Made by a program: the position numbers and the translations under genes. DNA of 64,000 bases from Peptoniphilus_A harei_B (GTDB lineage Bacteria > Bacillota > Clostridia > Tissierellales > Peptoniphilaceae): assembly GCA_032560695.1 (NCBI GenBank), contig JAWGHR010000008.1, forward strand, positions 19,524 through 83,523, written 5' to 3'. Below, one piece after another: positions 1 through 8,038 of the stretch. Every line of letters begins with the position of its first letter. Position 1 is the stretch's first letter. Under the pieces are notes generated by a model, which was given only the letters and a program-made list of their open reading frames with translations, ran no database searches and was not told the DNA's origin.

Positions 1-70
1 CAATATAATTTCCAATAGTGAGAGACCCAGAAGGTTGGATCCCAGAGTAAACTATTTTTTTATCTTCCAT
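1..70 (-). CDS. trpS: Tryptophan-tRNA ligase, N-terminal fragment (cut by window edge)
   Basis: Read leftward from the ATG at 70-68, the 23 visible codons give MEDKKIVYSGIQPSG and then SLTIGNYI. This is the N-terminal signature of bacterial TrpRS (class I; charges tRNA-Trp), including the start of the ATP-binding region. Purine-rich GAAAGAGAG lies just upstream. The start overlaps the end of the CPBP protease gene by 11 bases, so the two are probably co-transcribed. The rest of the gene is outside the window. The call rests on a short but very characteristic motif. Confidence 0.85.
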   Translation of the reverse strand, partial: MEDKKIVYSGIQPSGSLTIGNYI

Positions 71-959
71 TTTTATCTCTCTTTCTTTTTTCCAAATAAA
101 ATATAATTAAAATACTAATAATTTCAATAAAGGTCACGAGGATGCTTCCCTCTGGCCCATAGTTTTTGTCGTACAAGTTGTAATTTAAAATTTTAAAATT
201 AAGTAAGCTGTCAAAGCCGCTAAAGCCACTGACATTTAGTCCGTAGATCATAGCCATGGAAAAGTTCCAGCCTGCGTGGACTCCAGAAGTCAACATAATA
301 TTTTCTGAATAAAATAACAACTTTGCAAAAAATACTCCCACCAAGATTGTGTTTAGGGTGGATAAAATTGTCACTCCCTCGTTGCCCAGGTGCAAGAGTC
401 CAAAGAAAATTGATGGAAGTAGGATTGCGAGCCTCCTTCCATATTTGTTATAGAGAACTCTTGTTAAGATTCCCCTTACCAAAACTTCTTCAGATGTTGA
501 CTGGATAAAGAAGGCAATGAAGTAGGCAAGGAAAATCGAGTTTAAATTACCTAAGTTAATGCCCTGGTATCCAAGGGCTCCCCTTCCAAGGTCTAGCAAA
601 ACATAAATAGAAATTTGTAAGAATCCAAGGAAGAGTCCAAGTCCAGTGTTCTTGGCAAGACCTTCTCTCTTGAATAAGATGAAGCCAAGTTTCTTCTTCA
701 AAACATATTTTACAAATGTTATGGCAGCCAGTAGTTGACCTGTAGTCCCCATTAACATTATTAGGTTTGCATTTTTATAGTCGTCATTAAAATAGGTCTG
801 TCCATAAAAAATTAGGGACAAGACAAGCATAATTCCACCAGTAAAAATAGCAATCATGGCAAGCAAGATTAAAAGCTTTAAGATAATTTTAAAAAATTTT
901 TTTATTTTTCTTTTTTCTTCCATAAATTTATCTATTTTTGATGTCTTCCCATCTTTCAT
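60..959 (-). CDS. CPBP-family intramembrane metalloprotease
   Basis: 299-residue membrane protein with about eight hydrophobic segments and a Lys-rich N-terminus. It carries the CPBP/Abi (type II CAAX prenyl endopeptidase-like) motifs: SEEVLVRG near residue 157 (EExxxR), FGLLH near 190 and HAGWN near 228, the Glu and His residues expected to bind the metal. Family members cleave substrates within the membrane; in bacteria some confer bacteriocin immunity, but nothing here points to a substrate. Its start overlaps the deaminase stop by 32 bases and its end overlaps trpS. The start at 959 has only a weak ribosome site; Met13 (ATG at 923) is an alternative. Confidence 0.85.
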   Translation of the reverse strand: MKDGKTSKIDKFMEEKRKIKKFFKIILKLLILLAMIAIFTGGIMLVLSLIFYGQTYFNDDYKNANLIMLMGTTGQLLAAITFVKYVLKKKLGFILFKREGLAKNTGLGLFLGFLQISIYVLLDLGRGALGYQGINLGNLNSIFLAYFIAFFIQSTSEEVLVRGILTRVLYNKYGRRLAILLPSIFFGLLHLGNEGVTILSTLNTILVGVFFAKLLFYSENIMLTSGVHAGWNFSMAMIYGLNVSGFSGFDSLLNFKILNYNLYDKNYGPEGSILVTFIEIISILIIFYLEKRKRDKNGR

Positions 960-2211
960 TAACCACTTGTCTTACTTCATCTTCATCTAGATTTACTATT
1001 TCCCTATTCTTCATAATGAAGTTGCCGTCACAAATAACTGCTTCTACATCAGATGAGTTGGCTGAGTAAACTAGGGCTGAGATGAGGTTATTTCTCGGTG
1101 TAAAGGAATTTGAATCTAAGTCAAAAATTGTTAGGTCTGCAAGGTAGCCTTCCTTAATCAAACCAAGATTTTCAAAGCCAAGGGCCCTTGCTCCATTTAC
1201 TGTTGCCATTTTTAAAATTTCTATAGCTGGCACAGCCTTTTCGTTCATGGTAACAGCCTTGTTTACTATGCCACCTATGTGCATCTCCTCAACAAAGTCT
1301 TGGTTGTTGTTTGATGAGTCGCCGTCAGTTCCCAGTGCCATGGTAATATTGTTTTTCAAAAGTTTGTCAACTGGTGTGAAGCCACTGGCAAGCTTTAGGT
1401 TTGATGATGGGTTGTAAACTGGAAAGAATTTTTTATCCTTCACAAGATCAATTTCTTCATCAGTTATGTGTACGCAGTGGGCTGCAATTATTTGGCTATC
1501 AAGCATACCTAGTGAGTTCACATATTCAATTGGTGTCATCCCATATTCTTTTTTTGAATTTTCCACTTCTGTAAGAGTTTCAGAAAGGTGAATGTGAATT
1601 AGGCTGTCGTATCTTTCCAAGGACCTCTTAGAAATTTCCTTTAAAAACTCTGTGGAACAAGTATAAATTGCATGAGGTGCAGGGACAACTTTGATCCTGC
1701 CATTGGACTTGTTGTGGTAGTTCTTGTAAAGGTCGTCAAATTCTTGTAGCTTTGCTTCCCCTTCTCCATCAACATCTGTCATGCCACGAGTTAGGACTCC
1801 ACGAATGCCAGCTTCAATGGCAGCGTCCCCAACCTTGTCCATCTCGTAATACATGTCGCAGAAGGATGTAACTCCTGACTTTATGTTTTCAATAATAGAA
1901 AGCTTAGAGGACCAATAGATGTCCTCGGCATTTAATTTTGCTTCAATAGGCCAGATTTCATTTTCAAGCCAGTCCATAAGTGCCAAGTCGTCGGCATAGT
2001 TCCTGAAGTAGGACATGCCAAGGTGAGTGTGGGCATTTACAAAGCCTGGTGTGAGAAGTTTATCCTTGCCGTCAAAAATTTCATCTGCTTGGACTTCTAA
2101 GTCTCTTCCAATTTTTTTTATTTTATTTTCTTCTATAAGAATATCTGCATTATCAATAATTTTTTCCTGCTCTATATCTAAGTAGGAAATGTTTTTTATA
2201 AGTAAGCTCAT
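928..2211 (-). CDS. Amidohydrolase, MTA/SAH deaminase family
   Basis: 427 residues from the ATG at 2211, chosen because GGAGG lies 5 bases upstream; a longer reading frame exists but lacks such a site. Amidohydrolase-superfamily metal ligands are visible: HTHLG near residue 61, HIHLSE near 206, AHCVH near 244 and TDGDSSNNN near 295. This pattern fits 5-methylthioadenosine/S-adenosylhomocysteine deaminases (MtaD/SsnA group), which deaminate the adenine ring to the inosyl product. The substrate is inferred from family resemblance; other aminohydrolases such as chlorohydrolases look similar. First gene of a leftward operon with the CPBP protease and trpS. Confidence 0.8.
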   Translation of the reverse strand: MSLLIKNISYLDIEQEKIIDNADILIEENKIKKIGRDLEVQADEIFDGKDKLLTPGFVNAHTHLGMSYFRNYADDLALMDWLENEIWPIEAKLNAEDIYWSSKLSIIENIKSGVTSFCDMYYEMDKVGDAAIEAGIRGVLTRGMTDVDGEGEAKLQEFDDLYKNYHNKSNGRIKVVPAPHAIYTCSTEFLKEISKRSLERYDSLIHIHLSETLTEVENSKKEYGMTPIEYVNSLGMLDSQIIAAHCVHITDEEIDLVKDKKFFPVYNPSSNLKLASGFTPVDKLLKNNITMALGTDGDSSNNNQDFVEEMHIGGIVNKAVTMNEKAVPAIEILKMATVNGARALGFENLGLIKEGYLADLTIFDLDSNSFTPRNNLISALVYSANSSDVEAVICDGNFIMKNREIVNLDEDEVRQVVNERWEDIKNR

Positions 2212-2232
2212 AGTTCCTCCAATACTATTAAT

Positions 2233-2262
2233 ATTATAACAAAGTTTAAAAAATTTTTTCAA
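2233..2262 (-). promoter_or_regulatory. Promoter of the deaminase-CPBP-trpS operon
   Basis: On the minus strand TTGAAA (2262-2257), an 18-bp spacer and a perfect TATAAT (2238-2233) precede the deaminase start by about 20 bases. It lies back to back with the putative promoter of the TRIC-channel gene. Confidence 0.65.
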
Positions 2263-2296
2263 TTTATTGAAATTTACGCCTCCCAGAAATTTATTT

Positions 2297-2305
2297 TGGT
2301 ATAAT
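2297..2305 (+). promoter_or_regulatory. Extended -10 promoter abutting the TRIC-channel start codon
   Basis: TGGTATAAT, an extended -10 element, ends 6 bases before the ATG at 2312. Transcription would start at or within a base or two of that ATG, and no Shine-Dalgarno sequence precedes it. A clear -35 box at the usual distance is absent. Confidence 0.5.
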
Positions 2306-2311
2306 GACCTT

Positions 2312-2959
2312 ATGATTGGAAATTATTTAGAGTTCAATGTATTTTTTGACATCATCGGGACAATTGCCTTCGCAATTTCCGGTGCCATACTTGGTTGCAA
2401 GAAGAAGATGGACATACTTGGCGTCATAGTTCTTGGTCTTGTCACGGCTCTTGGGGGAGGCTTCGTTCGTGACTTGGTCCTTGGTATCAATCCACCAAAG
2501 ATGTTTCAGAATTCAACTAACGCAATTATATCCACTGTCTTTTCAATTTTAGTTTTTATGTTTTTCTATTTTAGAAAAAATTTTACCTCAAGACAGGTCC
2601 TAATCTTTATGAATGAGTTCATGATCCTTAGCGACACAATTGGTCTTGCTTCCTTTACTATTACTGGAATGACAACTGCCCTTTCTCTGGGCCTTGATAA
2701 GAAGTTTTTGCTTATCTTTGTTGGTTCCATAACGGGAGTTGGCGGTGGAATGATTCGTGACGTCTTGGCGGGCACTATCCCCTTTATCTTCAAGGAACAA
2801 ATTTATGCCGGTGCCTGCATCTTGGGCTCTATAGTTTTTCTTCTCACGAGAAATTTTTTAGGCGACCAGGTTTCCATGATAATTTGTTTTTTTACAGTTT
2901 TAATATTTAGACTCTTGGCAGTGAAAAAGAATTGGAACCTGCCAAGGATTAGTGACTAG
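2312..2959 (+). CDS. TRIC-type cation channel family protein (UPF0126)
   Basis: 215 residues from the ATG at 2312. Two homologous membrane halves each contain a glycine-rich turn with Arg-Asp: GGGFVRDLVLG in the first and GGGMIRDVLAG in the second. This is the hallmark of the UPF0126/YadS family, bacterial relatives of trimeric intracellular cation channels, which act in the cytoplasmic membrane. The start was placed here rather than at the in-frame TTG at 2267 because TATAAT at 2300-2305 lies between them; the transcript may be leaderless. The next gene follows after 9 bases, so the two are likely one operon. Confidence 0.8.
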   Translation: MIGNYLEFNVFFDIIGTIAFAISGAILGCKKKMDILGVIVLGLVTALGGGFVRDLVLGINPPKMFQNSTNAIISTVFSILVFMFFYFRKNFTSRQVLIFMNEFMILSDTIGLASFTITGMTTALSLGLDKKFLLIFVGSITGVGGGMIRDVLAGTIPFIFKEQIYAGACILGSIVFLLTRNFLGDQVSMIICFFTVLIFRLLAVKKNWNLPRISD

Positions 2960-2968
2960 GAGGAAGAA

Positions 2969-3280
2969 ATGGCAGTAGCAGAATTAACACTTATACCTAT
3001 AGGAACAAAGACAACATCTGTGAGCAAGTACATTGCAGGTGCCCTTGACTCTATTGGCGAAGTTGATGGACTAAGATATGAACTAAATCCAATGGGAACA
3101 ACAATTGCCCACGATGATTTAAAAGTTTTATATGATGTAATAAGAAGAATGCAAGAGTCAGTTTTTGATGCAGGCGCAGACAGGGTCTACACTGTTGTAA
3201 AAATTGACGACAGACGTGACAAGGACTATTCCCTTGAAGACAAGGTCAGGTCTGTCAATGAAAAGAGAAAAAATAAATAA
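2969..3280 (+). CDS. MTH1187-family thiamine-binding protein
   Basis: 103 residues, the usual length for the MTH1187/YkoF-like UPF0045 family (ferredoxin-like fold, small soluble oligomers; members bind thiamine). Typical features are the N-terminal strand AELTLIPIGT, the YELNPMGTTI segment and a Lys-rich C-terminus. AGGAGGAAG lies immediately upstream of the ATG. It is the last gene before a clear terminator. The ligand is known only for other family members. Confidence 0.8.
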   Translation: MAVAELTLIPIGTKTTSVSKYIAGALDSIGEVDGLRYELNPMGTTIAHDDLKVLYDVIRRMQESVFDAGADRVYTVVKIDDRRDKDYSLEDKVRSVNEKRKNK

Positions 3281-3287
3281 TTTTTTA

Positions 3288-3316
3288 AACCTCATCGACT
3301 TTGATGGGGTTTTTTG
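3288..3316 (+). terminator. Intrinsic terminator
   Basis: AACCTCATC pairs with GATGGGGTT (one G-T pair) around a 6-base loop and is followed by a run of T. It closes the TRIC/thiamine-binding operon. Confidence 0.8.
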
Positions 3317-3479
3317 ATATTTTGTAAGTGATTAGATTTTATGGCTTTATAAGTTTTTATAACTTTTTAGTTCTTTAGGAGTCAATTTTTTCTATGACTT
3401 AGTGAACTTTTATGAGTTGGTAAATTTTTGTAAGTTAATGGTTTTATATAAGTTGATAAATTTTTATTGAGGAGGAAAT
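3317..3479 (+). other. AT-rich intergenic stretch with degenerate repeats
   Basis: About 160 bases holding several imperfect copies of a motif like AAGTTGATAAATTTTT (for example around 3415-3430 and 3449-3466). No open frame or classical promoter stands out, although the promoter of the P1 peptidase gene must lie here. It ends in a strong GAGGAGG ribosome site. Confidence 0.4.
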
Positions 3480-4442
3480 ATGTACGAAGGTTTTTTGACA
3501 GATGTTGAAGGAATTAAACTTGGACACGCAGAAGATAAGCTTGCACTTACTGGGACAAGTGCCATTCTTTGTCCAGAAGGTTTTACTGCAGGAGTTGATG
3601 TTCGTGGGGCAGGGCCTGGCACTCGTGAGACTGACCTCTTACGTGCAGAGAACTTGGTCCAAAAGGTCCACGGGGTTTTCTTAACTGGTGGATCTGCCTA
3701 TGGTCTTGATGTTGGCGGCGGCATCATGAAATACTTGGAAGAAGAAGGTGCTGGCTTTGACGTTGGCGTTGGAATAGTTCCCATAGTTCCTGGTGCAGTC
3801 CTATTTGACCTTGCAGTGGGTGATGCAAAAGTTCGCCCAGATTTTAAGATGGGCTATGAAGCTTCTAAAAATGCAAGAGAAGATGACAAGACTCAGGGCA
3901 ACTTTGGTGCAGGATGTGGCGCTAGCGTTGGAAAAATCTTGGGGAATGACTTTGCCATGAAGTCTGGCATAGGCCAGTCCTCTGTAAAAGTTGGCGACCT
4001 AGTTGTATCTTCTATAGTTGCTCTAAATGCCATGGGAGATATTTTTGATTATGAAAAGGGCAAGAGAATCGCCGGAGTTTATGACAGGGAAAATAAAAAA
4101 TTTTTAGACACTTGTGCCCTTTACGAAAAGCAGCTTAACGATTATAATCAATTTAGCCCTGCCAACACTACAATTTCTCTTGTTGCAACAAATGCAAGGC
4201 TTACGAAGGCAAATTGTAATAAGATCTCACAGATGGCTCATGATGGTTATGGCAGATCAATTAATCCAGTCCATACCATGAACGATGGAGATACAATTTT
4301 TACACTTGCAACTGGCCAAGTTGAAGCAGACATTAATTTAGTTGGAATTCTCGCTGCAAAGACTATTTCTAGGTCTATTGCCAATGCAATTTATTCAGCC
4401 GAGGATTCAGGTGGGCTTGTAAGCTATAGGACCATCAAATAA
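3480..4442 (+). CDS. P1-family peptidase (DmpA/NylC-like, S58)
   Basis: 320 residues matching the DmpA/BapA/NylC fold: an N-terminal VEGIKLGHAED region, DVRGAGPGTRETDLL, FLTGGSAYGLD, and a conserved NTTISLVATNA block at about 229-239. In this family the precursor cuts itself just before the Thr of that block, which then acts as the N-terminal nucleophile. Members are aminopeptidases or amidases acting on short or beta-peptides. There is no signal peptide, so it is cytoplasmic. Strong GAGGAGG precedes the start. A 7-bp hairpin (4432-4451) spans the stop codon, without a T-run, before the ECF gene. Confidence 0.85.
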   Translation: MYEGFLTDVEGIKLGHAEDKLALTGTSAILCPEGFTAGVDVRGAGPGTRETDLLRAENLVQKVHGVFLTGGSAYGLDVGGGIMKYLEEEGAGFDVGVGIVPIVPGAVLFDLAVGDAKVRPDFKMGYEASKNAREDDKTQGNFGAGCGASVGKILGNDFAMKSGIGQSSVKVGDLVVSSIVALNAMGDIFDYEKGKRIAGVYDRENKKFLDTCALYEKQLNDYNQFSPANTTISLVATNARLTKANCNKISQMAHDGYGRSINPVHTMNDGDTIFTLATGQVEADINLVGILAAKTISRSIANAIYSAEDSGGLVSYRTIK

Positions 4443-4491
4443 AATTGATGGAAAAATGAAGGGTATCCACTCGAACCCTATCGGAGGTAAA

Positions 4492-5241
4492 ATGAATCGA
4501 AACACTGAACGTAACAGAAGGCTAGTGATAGCTGCCATGCTTGGCGCCATCACAGTTGTTCTAAGTCTTACTCCTCTTGGACTTATTCCACTTGGAGTTA
4601 TCAACGCAACTACTATGCACATACCAGTAATTATTGGTGCCATAGCAGAGGGCCCAGTGGTGGGAGCCATGGTTGGACTTATCTTTGGGGTGTCATCACT
4701 CTTAAATGCAATCTTAAGAAATGCCAGTCCAGTTGCCTTTGTCTTTTACAATCCACTAATTTCTGTCTTGCCAAGAGTTTTAATTGGGATAACTTCTTAT
4801 TACTCTTATGCGGCAATGAAGAAGATGGAAGACAAGAATTTGAGAAACTTAACTAAGGGACTTTGGGGACTAATTTCAATTTTCTTAGTTTACTTACTTT
4901 ATAAGAATATTAAGAATGGTGCCTCAACGCTAAATATTACTTTTGTAGTAATACTACTTGCCCTTTGCATTGGATTTTTAGTTTATTCTTTTAAATCAAG
5001 TGAAAAGGACTTTCCTATTGCCATTGGTGCCTTTGTGGGATCAATGACTAATACTATTTTAGTCCTTGGTGGAATTTATGTAATATATGCCAAGAGATAT
5101 GTTGAAGCTCTTGACATTCCACTAGAAAATGCAAAATCAGCAATCCTTGGTGTGTCAGTTACATCAGGAATACCTGAAGCTATCCTATCTGTTATTATTA
5201 CTACAGCAGTTATAAAAGCTTTGAAATCTAGAAGGGGTTAA
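4492..5241 (+). CDS. ECF transporter S component (pantothenate-type candidate)
   Basis: 249 residues from the ATG at 4492, selected by CGGAGGTAAA upstream. Six or so membrane segments and an N-terminal RRLVIAAMLGAITVVL helix are typical of ECF S components, the membrane proteins that bind a vitamin and dock with the shared EcfA/EcfT energising module (not encoded here). The gene directly precedes a pantothenate-kinase homologue with a 1-base gap, which suggests pantothenate or a related compound as substrate. The segment at roughly 130-170 is an extra hydrophobic stretch. Family call solid, substrate inferred. Confidence 0.75.
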   Translation: MNRNTERNRRLVIAAMLGAITVVLSLTPLGLIPLGVINATTMHIPVIIGAIAEGPVVGAMVGLIFGVSSLLNAILRNASPVAFVFYNPLISVLPRVLIGITSYYSYAAMKKMEDKNLRNLTKGLWGLISIFLVYLLYKNIKNGASTLNITFVVILLALCIGFLVYSFKSSEKDFPIAIGAFVGSMTNTILVLGGIYVIYAKRYVEALDIPLENAKSAILGVSVTSGIPEAILSVIITTAVIKALKSRRG

Positions 5242-5242
5242 T

Positions 5243-6025
5243 ATGTTACTTGCAATTGATATAGATAACAGGACAACAGACTTTGCTGTCTTTGACCAAG
5301 ACGAATTAGTTGATAAGTTTTCAATTACAACTGACAGGAATAGGTCTGTGGTTGAAATTAAACTTACGATTAAACTAATCCTAATGGATAAAAATATAAG
5401 TCTCTCTGACATCAATGAAATTATAATTTCCAATGTTGTGCCAGAACTCTCATCTTCTTATGAAATGATCTCAAGAGAACTCATTGGCAAGAAACCTATT
5501 TTTATCTCTGCTGGAGTCAAGACTGGTTTAAATATAAAATGTGAAAGCCCAAGAGAAGTTGGGTCAGACAGAATTATAAAGGCAGTTGCTGCCACAAGAA
5601 AGTACACAGAAAACATAATAATAGTTTCTGCATCATCAATTACAACAATTGACTATATCAATGCAAAAAAAGAATTCCTGGGAGGACTAATCCTGCCAGG
5701 AATCAACTTGCTTCAAGATTCACTTGTGAGAGGTAGCGCCAAGCTTCCCCATGTAGAAATTAAAAGGCCTGATGACATAGTTGGAAAAAATACTGAAAAG
5801 GCAATTCAGGCTGGACTCTTCTTCGCTTACAAGAAGGCAGTCCTTGGTATAATTGATGAAATAGTAGAAGGCTATTCACTAAAAAAAGAAAATACAAATA
5901 TTTTAATCACAGGACCCTATGTCCATCTCTTAAAAATATGTAAGTACGACTTAATAAGAGACGACGACCTTGGTATCTATGGACTTAAAATTATTTACGA
6001 TTTAAACAAAAAGAAGGCTTCATAA
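5243..6025 (+). CDS. Type III pantothenate kinase homologue with degenerate active site
   Basis: 260 residues, normal CoaX length. Retained: GSDR near 107, GGLILPGINL, AKLPHVEI and VGKNTEKAIQAG. Lost: the N-terminal phosphate-binding motif DxGNT is IDIDNR (Gly to Asp at 8, Thr to Arg at 10), and the block VDFGTATTFD that supplies the catalytic Asp reads VSASSITTID (Asp to Ser at 129, Gly to Ser at 131). Active CoaX phosphorylates pantothenate, the first step to CoA. The lost residues argue for a pseudoenzyme or a changed role, while the intact reading frame argues against decay. Co-transcribed with the ECF S component. Confidence 0.75.
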   Translation: MLLAIDIDNRTTDFAVFDQDELVDKFSITTDRNRSVVEIKLTIKLILMDKNISLSDINEIIISNVVPELSSSYEMISRELIGKKPIFISAGVKTGLNIKCESPREVGSDRIIKAVAATRKYTENIIIVSASSITTIDYINAKKEFLGGLILPGINLLQDSLVRGSAKLPHVEIKRPDDIVGKNTEKAIQAGLFFAYKKAVLGIIDEIVEGYSLKKENTNILITGPYVHLLKICKYDLIRDDDLGIYGLKIIYDLNKKKAS

Positions 6026-6042
6026 ATCATGAAGCCTTTTTT
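6014..6042. terminator. Bidirectional intrinsic terminator
   Basis: A 10-bp perfect stem (AAGGCTTCAT/ATGAAGCCTT) with a 5-base loop lies between the convergent CoaX-like and murI genes. T-runs follow on the plus strand and A-rich sequence precedes it, so it can serve both. It overlaps the stop codon of the CoaX-like gene. Confidence 0.85.
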
Positions 6043-6043
6043 C

Positions 6044-6874
6044 TTACCTATATTTTTCTAAATCTTTTATGTCCACTTGGTGGAAGTTTACCTCAAAGCC
6101 AGATAGGTCTACAATCTTTTCCATTGTAGAGCGAAATAAATTAATATCACCAGTTATATAAAAATCAATAGTCCTATTGGGAATCTCTTGGTTGTCCTTT
6201 TCAATTTTTAAAATATTCATGGCATCTAGGACAGTCTTGTAGGCTGGGTCAACCATCAAAACCTTCTTGCCTTGTTTTTTTAAGACCCTCTTAAAAGAAT
6301 CTTCAACAAGAGGATAGTGGGTGCAGCCAAGAATCATTGTGTCGAAGTCGTAGTCTTCGAAGTAATCTAAGTATTTTTTTACAATTCCGTCCATGTACTC
6401 TTCTTCAAACTCTCCCCTCTCAATGGCAAGAGTGAGGTCAGGACAGTAAACAGATCTTAATTCAATAGATTGGTCCATGGAATTTAAGACCTTGTCATAA
6501 ACTCCACTTTCCACACAGGACTTTGTAGCAACAAGGGCAACCCTCTTAGTCTTAGTTCTCTCAAGGGCATTCTCGCTTCCTGGTTCAACAACTCCAATGA
6601 TAGGGTACTTGTATTTTTCATTGGATTCCTTGAGGCCGTGACTTGTTGCAGTGTTGCAAGCAATAATTGAAAGGTCAACATCAAGGTCCTTGAAGAAACC
6701 CATTACTTCCATTGTATAATTTTTTATCTCTTCGTCAGTCCTTGCACCGTAGGGCATCCTAAGAGTGTCACCAAAGAATACGAAGTTTTTATTTTTTATT
6801 TTATTTAAAGCGACTTTTAAAACAGAAAGTCCTCCGACTCCGCTATCATAAAAGCCGATCACATTATTTCCCAT
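6044..6874 (-). CDS. murI: Glutamate racemase
   Basis: 276 residues from the ATG at 6874, preceded by GGTGATTTA; a longer frame starting upstream has no ribosome site. YDSGVGGLSV at the N-terminus, ACNTATSHG (first catalytic Cys) and LGCTHYPL (second catalytic Cys) identify the cofactor-independent racemase that makes D-glutamate for peptidoglycan precursors in the cytoplasm. Single-gene unit converging on the ECF/CoaX-like operon, with a shared terminator at 6014-6042. Confidence 0.95.
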   Translation of the reverse strand: MGNNVIGFYDSGVGGLSVLKVALNKIKNKNFVFFGDTLRMPYGARTDEEIKNYTMEVMGFFKDLDVDLSIIACNTATSHGLKESNEKYKYPIIGVVEPGSENALERTKTKRVALVATKSCVESGVYDKVLNSMDQSIELRSVYCPDLTLAIERGEFEEEYMDGIVKKYLDYFEDYDFDTMILGCTHYPLVEDSFKRVLKKQGKKVLMVDPAYKTVLDAMNILKIEKDNQEIPNRTIDFYITGDINLFRSTMEKIVDLSGFEVNFHQVDIKDLEKYR

Positions 6875-6990
6875 TAAATCACCAACTCTTTTATATAATA
6901 CTATAAATTGTGGAAAACAAAAAGAAGAATATAAACTCATTGTAAATAATTATATTTATAAAAAATTTTTTCTTGTCATGAATTTTATAT

Positions 6991-7050
6991 TTTAAGCCAT
7001 GTGATTAATTATATAAAATATCACACTCTCTATCAAGCTAGGCATATTGT
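6991..7050 (+). repeat. 60-bp direct repeat, host-side copy
   Basis: Matches 8271-8330 inside the prophage at about 51 of 60 positions without gaps; the best-kept part is TGTGATTAATTATATAAA. This copy lies outside the prophage, left of hicAB. See the finding on an older element. Confidence 0.7.
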
Positions 7051-7160
7051 TAATCTTATTTATTTTACTTTGTCTTATATTATTTTAAGCAACAATGTAT
7101 ATTTTTTCTATAAATCAGCAAATTTATATCCATAGCTTGCTCCATATTCAATAATATTAT

Positions 7161-7188
7161 AAAAAACACCCTTATAAAAAGAGTGCTT
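7161..7188 (-). terminator. Terminator of hicAB
   Basis: On the minus strand GCACTC pairs with GGGTGT (G-T pairs included) and is followed by TTTTTT. It lies 20 bases past the hicB stop. Confidence 0.65.
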
Positions 7189-7208
7189 CAATATTAGTTT
7201 TTATATTT

Positions 7209-7649
7209 TTAATTCTTGGCGATATTTACAATAGCTTCAGTCAGTAACTTAGAAAAATTCAAATTCAATTTATTCCCTAGATCATTGCTCCACTTGGGTA
7301 TAGATAAGGTCTTTTTTACAAGTTCTTGGCTACCTAAATAGTCCTTTAAATCAACATAAACGAGAGAAACGAAGGACTTAGAATAATCATAGAAGCCATC
7401 AAAATCATCATCATCTTTAAAAGGAAAATTATCTTCAATAGACAAGTCACTTATGGCTGATTGTTTTGGCAAAGTATCTCCGCCTTCTATTATAGAGCTA
7501 GCCATTATTCCCAAATAGTCACTTGCCATTAACAAAGCTTCCTCTATTGAATTGCCTTGAGTCCCTGCTCCTTCAATGTCTGGCATATAAACATAGTAAC
7601 CCTTCTCTTCTGGACTATAATAAAATATAGCTGGATAAGAAACTAACAT
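7209..7649 (-). CDS. hicB: HicB-family antitoxin
   Basis: 146 residues from the ATG at 7649, with GAGGTGG 6 bases upstream. The N-terminal half is the HicB RNase-H-like fold: YPAIFYYSPEEKGYYVYMPD, then a conserved Gly-rich GAGTQGNSIEEAL segment. The C-terminal part is predicted to be a DNA-binding/tetramerisation region. HicB binds and blocks the HicA ribonuclease and usually represses its own operon. It follows hicA, the usual order for this module. Confidence 0.85.
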   Translation of the reverse strand: MLVSYPAIFYYSPEEKGYYVYMPDIEGAGTQGNSIEEALLMASDYLGIMASSIIEGGDTLPKQSAISDLSIEDNFPFKDDDDFDGFYDYSKSFVSLVYVDLKDYLGSQELVKKTLSIPKWSNDLGNKLNLNFSKLLTEAIVNIAKN

Positions 7650-7681
7650 AATTACCACCTCTCTTAATATAAGAAGTAGGG

Positions 7682-7867
7682 CTATTTTAGCCCTGCCTCT
7701 TTTAGTATTCCACGCTCGGTTCCCTTTTGGAGTTCTCCATGTGGAATAATGATTGGTCTTTTGATGCCAGGTTTTGTCATCTTTATATGACTGCCCTTGC
7801 CACCCTTAACTACTTCGAAACCATTCTTTCTTAGTAGCTTGACCATTTCATCCTGTGTCATCGGCAT
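7682..7867 (-). CDS. hicA: HicA-family toxin (mRNA interferase)
   Basis: 61 residues, typical length. The double-stranded-RNA-binding-like fold is seen in EMVKLLRKNGFEVVKGGKGSHIKM, with the conserved catalytic His at position 27, and ends with the usual LKEAGL. HicA cleaves mRNA on or off the ribosome and is neutralised by HicB. Strong AGGAGGT upstream. The pair sits between murI and the displaced tRNA fragment, just outside the prophage. Confidence 0.9.
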   Translation of the reverse strand: MPMTQDEMVKLLRKNGFEVVKGGKGSHIKMTKPGIKRPIIIPHGELQKGTERGILKEAGLK

Positions 7868-7891
7868 GTATACCTACCTCCTGACAGCCTT

Positions 7892-7921
7892 ATTTTACCA
7901 CGTGTTATTACGTAGTGTCAA
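7892..7921 (-). promoter_or_regulatory. hicAB promoter and possible operator
   Basis: TTGACA (7921-7916), an 18-bp spacer and TAAAAT (7897-7892) on the minus strand. The spacer contains CACGTG and TACGTA, two short palindromes separated by 5 bases, a plausible HicB operator. Confidence 0.65.
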
Positions 7922-8038
7922 TGTGAGACTTGAATTTATAAATTAATCTTCCACTTTCACATCTTTTAATCTACCAAATTGACTTTATCTGTAGCTTATA
8001 CTTCTTCTAGACTTTAAAGATTTAACAATTAAAATAAA

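Noticed and set aside
3317..3470. AT-rich imperfect repeats that might look like a CRISPR or regulatory array
   Set aside because: Units vary in length and sequence, with no constant spacing or unique spacers; low-complexity intergenic DNA is a sufficient explanation.
4432..4451. Terminator between the P1 peptidase and ECF S-component genes
   Set aside because: The 7-bp hairpin is perfect but is followed by A-rich, not T-rich, sequence; at most a processing or stability element.
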